A stretch of 64,000 nt of DNA. Source: Plantago ovata. Its lineage: Eukaryota; Streptophyta; Magnoliopsida; Lamiales; Plantaginaceae. Below the pieces are notes generated by a model, which made no database searches, had not been told where the DNA came from, and worked only from the letters and a program-made list of their open reading frames with translations. The translations under genes were made by a program, and so were the position numbers. The stretch spans positions 73,533,766 to 73,597,765 of the forward strand of contig CM051458.1 in assembly GCA_028274465.1 (NCBI GenBank). The letters run 5' to 3'. The number at the start of each line of letters is the position of its first letter. The stretch's first letter is position 1. Below are positions 43,487-55,217 of the stretch, piece by piece.

Positions 43487-43643
43487 TGAAGAGTTAGAGA
43501 AAGAAAAAATTCTTTAACTCCACATTTCCTTTCTCTGCAAAATTTCTCTAGCATGTGCTTTGAAACACTGTACCTCCGGTAAAAAAGAAAAGCATCTCTT
43601 TTTCGTACTCTTATCCCCTATTTTGACCCTGCTATATAAAGAG

Positions 43644-45153
43644 ATGGCTCCAAAGAGACAACAAACCAAGAACACCAAGTCCTCAAAGGCAGACAGTGCT
43701 GGAAAAAGCACTGCTCCCACTCCGGCCGCATCTCCGGCAAAGAACACAGTGAAAATTGTGTTAGCAAACAACCAGATTACTGAAAGACCCATGCCTCCCG
43801 CATATCTCAACACTGAAATGTTTGAGAAAATGATGCAATGGGGTGGATTTGCAAAAGAAAAGTATATCCGATACTTCTATGAACAAGAACTTGACGAAGA
43901 AAATGTTGAGGCGTTGAATTACATCAATCATCAAGGCCTACTTCCCTTTATCACTGCTCATCCGAAAAAGAGTGTGAGTATGGTGGACACAATGGAATTC
44001 TACAACAATGCAGAAATCCAAACCCTTACTGATGAACAAGGAATCACTGAGAAAGTGATTTCTACAACAGTACAGGGAAAGAAAATCATCCTGAAATGGA
44101 TTGATTTCGCGAATATCTTTCACATTCCAACCACTGGAACTGAAGATGACATCACTACCACTGTTGAGGAGATTGAACCCTTCTACAGTGATGTCAGAAA
44201 TGAAAGAATGAAGAAAGGAGAAATTGCTCCTATTACTTGGAAGAAGTTCACAAAGAGAAAACATCTTTGTCACTCTCTTGGAGTAGTAGCCTTGCTACTC
44301 ATAAAAGTCCTAGACTCCCAAGTCGGCCTAAAAAGATGGCCATTGATGATGCACATTTATGAAAACAAAAACGACATCAACTGGGCTAAATACCTCTTCA
44401 ACAGATTTGTTGATTGTATTGCAAAGTTCAAAGTCAAGGTGGAAGACAATACTGTCTTGCCAATTTTCCCGGTGATGTATGGACTAAAGATTTGTTACAT
44501 CTTGGAACATTTCCAGATCAAGCTAAGAAACCCATTGCCAATCAAAAGTCAGTATGCAATGTGGGAAGATCTTTCTACAAACTAAATGGACCCAAGGATG
44601 CTGACAAACAGTCTAAGAAAGCAACAGAGTCAAATGTTGCTGATACTGCTGCGGTTGCTGACACTAAGGCACCCAACAAGCGATCAAAGAAGAGAAAAGC
44701 TGATGATGATACTCAAACTACAGCTTCATCAGCTAATTCTGTTTCCAAGAAGGCCAGAACAAAAACCTTCCCAAGGAAGAAAATGACGGCCAGGAAGTCA
44801 GTTCCGGTTGTTCATGAGATACAGGACGATGATACAACAGTGGTTGCTGAAAAGCAAGCCACTCTAGTAGTTGTTGTAGAAGCACCTGCTGAAGCTTCTA
44901 CAAATCCAATTAATTTGGATACATCTACTGAAGAAAGACCACAAGGCGGTGGAAATGAAATTCCTTCCTTAGAAAGAATTGATGATGTCTACATTGTAGA
45001 TAATCTTGAGGATACAACACTTGAGCCAGCAAGTGATATTGCTGCAGACCTCAGAAAGGCTGCACTTGCTGCGGATGTTGCTAACAAAGAAACAAAAGAA
45101 AAAGAGACAGTTGTTGAGACAACAACTAGTCAAGAAAAGGAGGTTGCTGAAAC
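43644..45153 (+). pseudogene. Element A ORF3, first part
   Basis: It starts ATGGCTCCAAAG (MAPKRQQTKNTKSS). The frame is open to 44585, then shifts near 44540 (bases lost compared with C at the LPIK(K)SVCNVG block) and continues to 45153. It shows the EFYNNAEIQTLTD and LLIKVLDS blocks, a Lys/Arg-rich segment with KKARTKT, and a start of Ala-Glu repeats. It is cut by element H at the GAAAC target (45149-45153). Confidence 0.87.
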
Positions 45154-47165
45154 TGTTAGTAATTGTAGGAAATTACCTCTAAGGTTAATGCAGCGGAATT
45201 CGAAAATTTTTCCTACATGGATCGTTGATTGAATGATTATTTAACATGCTCCATATAAATGACTTACCCGTTATCCAGCTTCCAGCTTCCATTAATCATT
45301 GATCTAATCATGAATTTGTTCTTCAACGAACAATTGATGATTTTCTAAAGATTTTGACTGAACTCAGAACAATTCTAAGCTGCCTACGTACCCTCAGGAT
45401 CAAGTCAAACGTAGTTCAATTCTTTGTTGATGAATTCTCCATTAATGAATGCTAGGAAATCCATATTAAAATCTACATTAAGCAAAACAAGAAATTTCAA
45501 AGATCATAATAAATGAGAATTAATCAAAGAATAAAAGAAAAGAGTTAGAACGAATACAACCGTGTAGAAGAAACCGAAAAGGTGAAGAGAGCTCAAAGCC
45601 ACAACCCTAGCAACACGTTTTACTTCAGCATGTACTCTGTCCAGCCGGATCTGATGGATATATATGTGTAACACGCATAACATATTTTACATGGGCCTGG
45701 CCCATTCGGCTAGTATGCTAGCTAATGAGATGGAGGTCATGGGTTCGAAACCCATTACTACCAATCATTTTCTTTTGGGCTTTTATCACTTGAACTTTAT
45801 TCTAAATTGGTTCAAATGCACTTTCTAACTTTAATTAAATTAAATCTAATTTAATTTAATTATTCTTTTATTCTTTTATTAATTAAATCTAATTTAATTA
45901 ATTTACTTTCTAAAAGCATAGATTAATTAAGTCCATTGAATTCAATTCAACTTGATTAATTAATTGTATTAAATAGAACATTCTCAATACTATTAAATTA
46001 AATATTTATCAATCCAATTGATATTTTATTTAATATAGTAATTAAGTTATAAATATAATTTTAACTTAATTAATGACTTTCATCAAATGAAATGTCCTTG
46101 ACTATTGTAAATCAAATGTTATCAATTCAATTGACATTTAATTTACCCTAATGCTTAATCGGGAGAATTATCACCTAGTTGTATATGACCCATAGGCCCT
46201 CACATATCAGGCAATGATCAAATCAAGGTCTCAGTGAATATTCCTAGACAATCATCACTAGACAATACTAATATGTAAGGAACGTTTGTTGAGGAGATAC
46301 AAACTGCATGTGATGTAGAGTACTTTGATAATACGGTCCTTTCATTCTCGAATACTCGAATGAGTCTAGAATATGGATTAGTGTCTATTCCAATAACTCA
46401 TCCATTGTCTCTCAATCTTCCTAGTCGATCTAGATGATTATGTCCAAACACCATTTTGACATATATCTTTGCAGTGGCCACTGACTAACGATCGCACTAA
46501 TATGAGATGTAGAGTATTCTCTCCTTGAATCCATTCGGATGAATGAATCCTGATCTAGGTCCAATCACTCACACCATATGCTTCCTAATATACCCAACGC
46601 ATGCCGTATCTACCCTACTTTAAAAGTTGCAAGCGTTGCGCATGGTCAAAGTATATTATTCCACTTATGATACAGTGTTGACCTCAAGTCTGAGGACTAT
46701 TACATCACCCTACAATCCGGTACTCCCATAGACACTTAAATAGAATTTACCAAATGGTTTCTCGGCTGGGTATGCCAACACTCTCCAATGTGTCCATGTG
46801 TCCATCATGAATAACCAAGCTATTCGCAGCAGTGAGAACTACCACATCCTCGAAGGATCTGATGCAACACATGCTAGTCTCTATCGCATCATTGATATCC
46901 CATATCTCAATACCATCGACTAGTGGCTAATTTTAGGACTTAAGTTCTGACACGCAAGCTCCCACTAACTTGGTGATTATCTTTAGTCCTTGGGAACATC
47001 TTACAGAATAATTCAAACAACCAAATAATCTATTCAGTAAATGTAATGCCAATTTTATTTATGTATGCTTAAATAAATGTAACATTAATAAATACCAATA
47101 AGCTGAATGCGGTAAAGTACATATCGTCCTTAATGTTGGTTGTCTCTAGGACATATATACTTTAA
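45154..47165 (-). repeat. Element H 3' LTR (2012 bp)
   Basis: The plus strand starts TGTTAGTAATTGTAGG and ends ATATATACTTTAA (the other copy ends CTTTCA, so one end base has mutated). It is similar throughout to 53280-55217. It includes about 56 bases (near 46206-46262) absent from the other LTR. It contains a tRNA-like module at 45701-45767. Confidence 0.9.
45701..45767 (+). other. tRNA-like module in H 3' LTR
   Basis: In order: an A-box-like TTCGGCTAGTATG (45705-45717) within a D-arm-like hairpin GCTAG-TATG-CTAGC, a variable-loop-like AGGTC, and a T-arm ATGGG-TTCGAAA-CCCAT holding the B-box GGTTCGAAACC (45742-45752). The A to B spacing of about 34 bases is that of a tRNA. No convincing anticodon or acceptor stem pairs, so it is a tRNA-derived or tRNA-mimicking sequence, not a tRNA gene. 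It lies antisense to H. Confidence 0.6.
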
Positions 47166-47180
47166 ATCTCCCACTTGGCC
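47166..47180 (-). other. H polypurine tract
   Basis: The minus strand reads GGCCAAGTGGGAGAT just before the 3' LTR, a copia-like AAGTGGGAGAT tract. Confidence 0.7.
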
Positions 47181-47199
47181 TAGAGTCAATCACTCATGT

Positions 47200-47395
47200 G
47201 TGTCCAACATTTAGGTTCCTGGAATGGCTAACTTGTCTCTCCAATGACAAGGTTTTGTGAAAGAATCAGCGTAGTGTCCTCACGGAGAAATTACTTTATT
47301 TGTTTATGTTGCAATCTATCAGTGGTTTCCAAACCAATGATAGTGTCTCAGTAGATCCATGCTAGTACCATAAGATCTTGGTTCCTTTGCATGTG
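47200..47395 (-). pseudogene. pol: RNase H remnant of element H pol
   Basis: In two minus-strand frames I can read an AKEPRSYGTSMDLLRHYHW piece (47358-47390) and a YADSFTKPCHW piece (about 47241-47274). These match the conserved C-terminal copia RNase H wording (KEPRSH...KYHLIRE and ADPFTKP). Stops and frameshifts lie around them. This fixes H as Ty1/copia and its orientation as minus. Confidence 0.65.
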
Positions 47396-50300
47396 CAGTC
47401 GCATTAGTATAATCGCAATTTCACAATTCGATTACTAACACTTGGAACTACCCCTTGTTCTTCTAAGAACCTTCTAGCATAATCATACAGGACATAGGTT
47501 GTTGAATCTATACATCATTAGATCTAATCTAATATGATACTATTACTAAGATGAATACAAAATTATAATTGTAATAATTTCACTAATCACATTTATAATG
47601 AAGCTTACTACTCATATATCCAATATATATCTAAGCTAAGCTCCCACTGTCCATGAAATCCATTGATAATTCTAAGTCACCTTGACTGTTTGATGTATCA
47701 CATTTGTACATTTTAGGCGATGGTTGCACTATACAACATCGTGTATATGTACAGAGTTCATACTTCAATAAGACAATCTAATATTGACAGTATAACCATG
47801 TGATAATAATAATAGATTCTCCTAGAATTCTATTATTGTTTATCAACATATTATTTATTCAAAATAGTGAATATCATGAAGAATTTGAATATTATCTCGA
47901 ACCTATCCAACAAGGTTTCAATGTGAAAATATCCTAGAAACTTTCATTGATGCCCCCTCACAATGAAAGTCTTGAATGACCAATATTTTGACTGTTAACG
48001 TGGAAGCTATTTCATATGATGTTGGTGTCAATCATTTTCAATCATATAGATAAGAGCTTCTCACAAACACTTCTAACGATGTACAAATGATTCATCTACT
48101 TTTGAAATACGTTAAACTAATTTACTTATTTCAAATGTAAATGATCAAACTCCTAGAGGCTTGCATAAGTCCACAATGGTCTTATCTTATTTGATTTGCA
48201 TATCCATAAATGATTTGAATTCGACACTAAGGCCTATAACTGTGTCAAACACAGTTTACAATAAAGTTTCTCCTCAGAAAGTGGTATAGTCTTGTTATCG
48301 AATATATCATGCAATTATTAGATGCTTATGCAAGTAAAATCTTATAGCACTGGTCTATTATCCAACCAATAGATAATATATAGTATCTCTCCCAGACTCA
48401 ACTATATAATTTTGATTATCCTACGCTATGTAGGCATAGACTCAGTTGTTGATATAATACTTTCCTGAAAGAAACTACTACAATGTAATAATAAAATATC
48501 AACTTAAGTTCTAAACTTAAGTAATCTCTAGTCCATCTCTTAAGATCCTATGGCTTTAATCCACCTCTTAAAATCGATATCAAATATCATTTTGTTAGCT
48601 ATAGGTTATAAACTCATCCCTGCGAGTATGACAGTAAATAATCGTGATCCTTCTAAAGGATTCCATACAATTCAATTTGTCACGACAATTTACTAAACCT
48701 AGGAGTTTGTCCATTTGCGTTCGAATTCGTTTAATTATCCTGAATGTTATGAGGCACTCTAATATTGGGACACCCAATAAATTATAGTGATCAAGGTAAC
48801 ACTCAAATGCTAACCTTGCTACGAAGAATGTGCAACCTTTAAGATGCATTGTTTCAACTTGTGGGAATAACTTATTCATAAAAACATTACTCCCCAAATG
48901 CTTTCATTAGCTTTTGGGCATTACCAAATAACTTAGTCCCACTAACCTCAAGCACTGTTGAATCTTTCTCTGAATCTTTGTCATGGTTAAATGACAAGTA
49001 TCAGCCTCATTAGTTAATTTGTGGTCTTGAAACCATTTCAAACATTGTACTCCTATCTAATTCATTCCTTGTGAACTCCAAGTTTTAAAAGAATAACATG
49101 TGTCAAGAAACAACATCCAATTTATCTGTTATAAATATAGAGATAAAGTTTCACAAATTAACACATTCTAAAATCCTATTAATCATGAAGAACTTTAATA
49201 CATATATGGGACAACCTCATATTCAACTATGTAATAAGAATCTTACAACATAACTATTATGTGTCTCTAAGACAGATTGAGTAAGGATATAATTAGGATA
49301 CATATTGCTTCAATTGCACGTGTAACAAAGTATATGGGTTAATCTATGTCGAACATAGCATTTCCATTTCAATGGAACCCATCATGGGAGATTAACCATG
49401 TCTAACAAAGTTTAATTAATTCCACTCTATTAGAACCCATGGCCTTTTATAACAATCCATAACCATGTTGTAAGTACTATTCAATTGACCCAATCAAAGA
49501 ATAAAATACTTCATATAACATATTATATTCTATTCATCATTGTGACTTTGTACTTCTCAAGGACAATGAACTTGCATCTTCTCAAGCGCAAGTGGTTAGA
49601 CCAAGGAGAATATAAAGCACATGGTGAATTAGGACATTTTCCAATTTGAATGCTCACACATGCCTTGCAATGTGTGTCATCTCAAATTGTTATTTGGTAT
49701 TCATCCCTTTCCAAAAATATCTAGTGAATACCATTTAATTATAATATAAGACTTACAATCCATATGTTTCAAAACAAATGGTGTCAAGTAGTCTAACTTA
49801 CTTAACACTTGTCATTCTTATCTCGCAAGTTCAACCAAGTTGACAAATAACATAATTTTGGGAAATTGACTTGTTATGTTTGGTCTTCTTATTGTGTGTT
49901 GAGAAAGTCATGTCTTATGATTAAGAACTTTTGATCCATGTTCTTGAAGACGTCTAACTCTATACTATTAGTGTGACTAAATAGTAGGTAAATCCATTAT
50001 CGTCTTAACAAGTACAGAAACAATGTCCTTAACACAAGAAATCAATAGTCAAATAAGTTCATTAGTAATTAGTATCCAATACTAAAATTACTTCATAGAC
50101 ATAACCAACTTTCAATACGCAATAATGTGCTTGAATCTTTAAGCAATAGTTGCTTTAAGTTCAAGGAATCAAACCTTGCTACCCATACTCTCATTGAATT
50201 ACTATAATTGCAATAGAGTGTATTCGTTAGACATTCACTCTTTCTTCCAAGGTCATCTTTAAGATAAATGGAAATATACTTAGAGCAGCTCTTAGTATAT

Positions 50301-51529
50301 TTATTCTACTTTCCATTCCTTGCGGATTGGTTTAATAGAACTGCTCACTATGAGCACCATTATCCATGGACGATGTTCTTGCAAAAGACTATGAGTAGTA
50401 AGCAGCTTTAGTCAATCTGACTTCTATTGTATTTAATATTCACTATGAAATAAATACAAATCATGAAGTGACTTACTAACAAATTAATTGAAGAAATGTT
50501 GAGCAATATTCTGTACGAATTTCAACATCCTCAATTGACTTTCTTATTCCAAATAATATGAGAGCTTGTGAAAAGAAACCGCATTTCAACATTTAAAGAC
50601 AATACGCATTGACTATCATGAGAACTTGTACTCCCACTGATTTAGCCAAACTCTATAATAGAGGTTGACCAAAGTCATTGTTCATCATACATGTTCTTAG
50701 AGGTATCTTCTATAATGTCTTCATATTCTCATGTTGTGTAAGCTACTTGTGTACCACACCCGCCTAAGTCGAATACGTTACCTAGTTGTCCTTGTATTTA
50801 ATATAAGTATTCTTGTCCAACTCGAAATACTCAAATTCAAACACAAGACAATCTTGGGTACGTGCTTGTCCAAGACAAACTCAATTAAATCAAATGCAAA
50901 TAACAATACAGTCAAAATATCATTGCTAAATAAATCAAACTAGTCGTATTAAAACATAATGTAAATAAGCGTGAATTAAATTAACTCTACTTAAATAACA
51001 ATTCACAATATCCTCGTTCAGCGACTAAATAATCAAGGCCTTTTGACTTATTTAGTTCAATTAATTTTATCATATTCACCGACCCCATTGGAAGAATACG
51101 GATTCATTTCTAATATGAATCTTAATGGCCAAGATCCAAATCTGCACTACTACAGCCACTGCTATGGCTGATCACTCTAATAGCCAAATAAGGTAGGTCT
51201 CTAAATTAATTGTACAATACAACTCTTGGTTGACCAAAGCTATTTTAATCGACGTCCTATAGACTATGCCTGACGCTATGGCGACTCGACATAGCCCAAG
51301 TAAGTCACAACCATCACACAGTACCAACTATGGACCTATGAAAGAGATTTTCCATCGGCAAACAGAGTAAGCACTATGGTGCATATTACTCATGAGATTA
51401 GATGGTTCCATTCATCATTCAATTATGATGGGTGACGTCGTGCGATCAAATCGAGACTTAAAATTTAGTTGGGGAACATTTATGTCGGGGTATTTAATCG
51501 CTTAAACAAGATCTTAGATAACTATCAAA
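47396..51529 (-). other. Decayed internal region of H
   Basis: About 4.1 kb, AT-rich, full of stops in all frames. By position it should be the remains of RT, integrase and gag. The longest frame (48595-48897, minus, 100 codons) shows no motif I recognise, so I do not call it a gene. Confidence 0.6.
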
Positions 51530-51690
51530 CATAGGGTGCCGCCTACCCACACATACAATTCGCGAGCAAACAAATAATGAGTGCCGCCTACTCATGCATA
51601 CAATATGCGAACAAGCAAGTAATGGGTGCCGCCTACCCATGCATATGACAGATGCGGTCCGGAAACTAGTGGGTGCCGCCTACCCAGACA
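51530..51690 (-). repeat. Tandem hairpin repeat in H (four units of about 46 bases)
   Basis: GGGTGCCGCCTACCC or its variant GAGTGCCGCCTACTC recurs at about 51535, 51581, 51627 and 51672. Each unit pairs GGGT with ACCC (or GAGT with ACTC, a paired change) around the constant loop GCCGCCT. The first three units are followed by CATACAAT or CATATGAC-type spacers with a GCGA/GCGG element. Confidence 0.88.
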
Positions 51691-53266
51691 TAGCGGACAT
51701 AAAGTGCTATACTGATTTAAAGTAAATCATATAGACATTCAAACATATGATCAAGTAATTGTGAGTTTAAAGTTTGCAAGAAAATATAATTTGTCTCATC
51801 TTTATACTTCTAAAGTAATTTATAAATGTTTTATTTCAAAATAAAACATTTATAAAATGTTTACTAATTTTCAAGAAATTAGAATAAATTATAAATCCAA
51901 TTTATAATAATTTATAAGTCATAAAGTCTCATTTATGAATTATCCAGAAATTTATAAATATTTAAAACAAGATTTCTTTAATAATATAGTCTTCTAAAGA
52001 ATATATTAATATTTAAACATAGTTTATAAACTCTTTATAAACAAATCATCAAGTTTCTAAATATTATAAACATCAAGTATGCCACCAAACATTAATATAA
52101 GCCTTCAAAAGTTATATTAAGACACAAATCTAATTTATAAACTATTTATAAATCAAACATTGAGTTTCTAAAACTCTAGGGGTCCATTTTAAATTACCAG
52201 AAGACTTATACGAAGTTTCTAAAACTTATCAGGGTTAAATTGAACATACCAAGTATTAAAGGGCTAATGCACAATTTCCAGAAGTACAAAAATCTAATAT
52301 AATTGGACTGAATTGAAATTTTAAATAATCGGGTATTGAAATTAGTAGTCTCAACAGTACAGGGGCCTCAGCTACAATAAGACAGAAGAATCTGTCAAAT
52401 TGTAACAGAAGTCCCTTATCTTCTGCATGCTTACAAAACATCCCCAATATTTTTATAAAACTCAATTCAATCCCTGGTCTTTTGTGAACATGCATTCAGG
52501 TCCCTGTTCTTTCCAAAAGCTTGCACCCATGTCCAACAATGGGGATTTTGAATTCAATTCGATTCTCATCCAATCCCAGTGTTCTAAACAATCAATCAAC
52601 ACCATAATCTGTTTCAACCATCATCTATAACCATTCAGATCGATCAAATAACATGAAAATCAAACTTTCAAAAAAATAAAAAAATAAAAAATTAATCGAT
52701 CATGAATCAAACTCGCGATTCTCGTCGCGTTTCGTTTGATCGGAACCATTCTAGTCTTATCAAGGATCTCCGAATCTGATCGTCAAAGGTTTGGATTGAT
52801 TTAAGTTTGAAGGTTGTAGAGAGCTTCATGGACGCCATTAATGGCATATCTAGCTCTTCACCCTTCAAATTCAAATCGAATCTGGAAACGGACGGTACGG
52901 TTGAGGAGAGTACGGAAAACGGAGAAGAATGATGGTTTCAGTTCGATGAACGGAGGTCAAATGGAGCCGAGCTGCGGTGAAGCTTTAAGCTTCGGCTATG
53001 GTGGTCGAACAGAAGCAAGAAACCCAGTTTCTGCTTTTGTTTAATTTAATAAGCCATTATTCATATTATGGGTTCTAAACACAAACTCCAGTTTGTATAT
53101 TCTCGATCTTTCAAGATCTTAATCCCAAATTAATACAAATGTCAATTGGATTAGCAAACCCATTTCATAAACATATTATATCAGAATCAAATTTCTTCAA
53201 ACTTGAAACTCACGATTATACATAAAATAACCAAAAAAAATGTAAATAGATCATTCAATCAGCCTA
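51691..53266 (-). other. H 5' leader / gag region, no gene recognised
   Basis: AT-rich non-coding sequence at 51700-52250, then mixed sequence up to the primer site. A 67-codon plus-strand frame (52841-53044) runs against the element and has no recognisable features. Confidence 0.5.
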
Positions 53267-53278
53267 GCTCTGATACCA
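53267..53278 (-). other. H primer binding site, tRNA-Met type
   Basis: The minus strand reads TGGTATCAGAGC one base inside the LTR end at 53280. Confidence 0.9.
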
Positions 53279-53279
53279 C

Positions 53280-55217
53280 TGTTAGTAATTGTAGGAAATT
53301 ACCTCTAAGGTTAATGCAGCGGAATTCGAAAATTTTTCATACATGGATCGTTGATTGAATGATTATTTAACATACTCCATATAAATGACTTACCCGTTAA
53401 CCAGCTTCCAGCTTCCATTAATCATTGATCTAATCATGAATTTGTTCTTCAACGAACAATTGATGATCTTCTAAAGATTCTGACTGAACTCAGAACAATT
53501 CTAAGCTGTCTACGTACCCTCAGGATCAAGTCAAACGTAGTTCAATTCTTTGTTGATGAATTCTCCATGAATGAATGCTAGAAAATCCATATTAAAATCT
53601 ACACTAAGCAAAACAATAAATCTCAAAGATCATAATAAATGAGAATTAATCAAAGAATAAAATAAAAGAGTTAGAACAAATACAACCGTGTAGAAGAAAC
53701 CCAAAAGGTGAAGAGCGCTCAAAGCCACAACCCTAGCAACACGTTTTCCTTTAGTATGTAGTCTGTCCAGCCGCATCTGATGTATATATATGTGTAACAC
53801 GCATAACATATTTTACATGGGCCTGGCCCATTCGGCTGGTATGCTAGCTAATGAGATGGAGGTCATGGGTTCGAAACCCATTACTACCAATCATTTTCTT
53901 TTGGCCTTTTATCACTTGAACTTTATTTTAAATTGGTTCAAATGCACTTTCTAACTTTAATTAAATTAAATCTAATTTAATTTAATTATTCTTTTATTTT
54001 TTTATTAATTAAATCTAATTTAATTAATTTACTTTCTAAAAGCATAGATTAATTAAGTCCATTGAATTCAATTCAACTTAATTAATTAATTGTATCAAAT
54101 AGAACATTCTCAATACTATTAAATTAAATATTTATCAATCAAATTGATATTTTATTTAATATAGTAATTAAGTTATAAATATAATTTTAACTTAATTAAT
54201 GACTTTCATCAAATGAAATGTTTTTGACTATTGTAAATCAAATGTTATCAATTCAATTGACATTTAATTTACCCTAATGCTTAATCGGACGAATTATCAC
54301 CTAGTTGTATATGACCCATAGGCCCTCACAAAACAATACTAATATGTAAGGAACGTTTGTTGAGGAGATACAAACTGCCTGTGATGTAGAGTACTTTGGT
54401 GATACGGTCCTTTCATTCTCGAATATTCGAATGAGTCTAGAATATGGATTAGTGTCTATTCCAATAACTCATCCATTGTCTCTCAATCTTCTTAGTCGAT
54501 CTAGATGATTATGTCCAAACACCATTTTGACATATATCTTTGCAGTGGCCATTGACTAACGATCGCACTAATATGAGATGTAGAGTATTCTCTCCTTGAA
54601 TCCATTCGGAGGAATGAATCCTGATCTTGGTCCAATCACTCACACCATATGCTTCCTAATATACCCAACGCATGCCGTATCTACCCTACTTTAAGAGTGC
54701 AAGCGTTGCACATGGTCAAAGTATATTATTCCACATATGATACAGTATTGACCTCAAGTCTGAGGACTATTATATCACCCTACAATCCGATACTCCCATA
54801 GACACTTAAATAGAATTTACCAAATGGTTGCTCGGCTGGGTATGCCAACACTCTCCAAAGTGTCCATGTGTCCATCATGAATAACCAAGCTATTCGCAGC
54901 AGTGAGAACTACCACATCCTCGAAGGACCTGATGCAACACATGCTAGTCTCTATCGCATCATTGATATCTCATATCTCAATGACCATCGACTAGTGGCTA
55001 ATTTTAGGACTTAAGTTCTGACACGCAAGCTCCCACTAACTTGGTGATTATCTTTAGTCCTTGAGAACATCTTACAGAATAATTCAAACAACAAAATAAT
55101 CTATTCAATAAATGTAATGCCAATTGTATTTATGTATGCTTAAATAAATGTAACATTAATAAATACCAATAAGCTGAATGCGGTAAAGTACATATCGTCC
55201 TTAATGTTGGTTGTCTC
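53280..55217 (-). repeat. Element H 5' LTR, main segment
   Basis: Aligns with 45154-47150. It lacks about 56 bases near 54330 that the other LTR has. The last 19 bases of this LTR are at 57302-57320, beyond solo LTR I. The tRNA-like module is at 53826-53893. Confidence 0.9.
53826..53893 (+). other. tRNA-like module in H 5' LTR
   Basis: Second copy of the module at 45701. The B-box-containing GGGTTCGAAACCC is at 53867-53879 and is unchanged. One base in the D-arm-like part differs (GGCTGGTATG instead of GGCTAGTATG). Confidence 0.6.

Larger units (their letters stand above)
42657..43643 (+). other. A spacer between pol and ORF3
   Basis: Non-coding, with the same layout as in B and C: stem-loop array 42665-43041, palindrome GCATTTAATGC at 43385-43395, TATA box at 43479-43486, leader, and TATATAAAG shortly before the ORF3 ATG. 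Confidence 0.85.

Noticed and set aside
45701-45767. True tRNA gene
   Set aside because: T-arm and B box are good, but acceptor stem and anticodon arm do not pair convincingly.
48595-48897. 100-codon minus-strand frame inside H
   Set aside because: Right strand for a pol relic, but I could not match it to RT, integrase or gag motifs.
52841-53044. Short plus-strand frame in the H leader that looks gene-like in base composition
   Set aside because: Runs against the element, only 67 codons, no motif; I cannot support a captured host gene.
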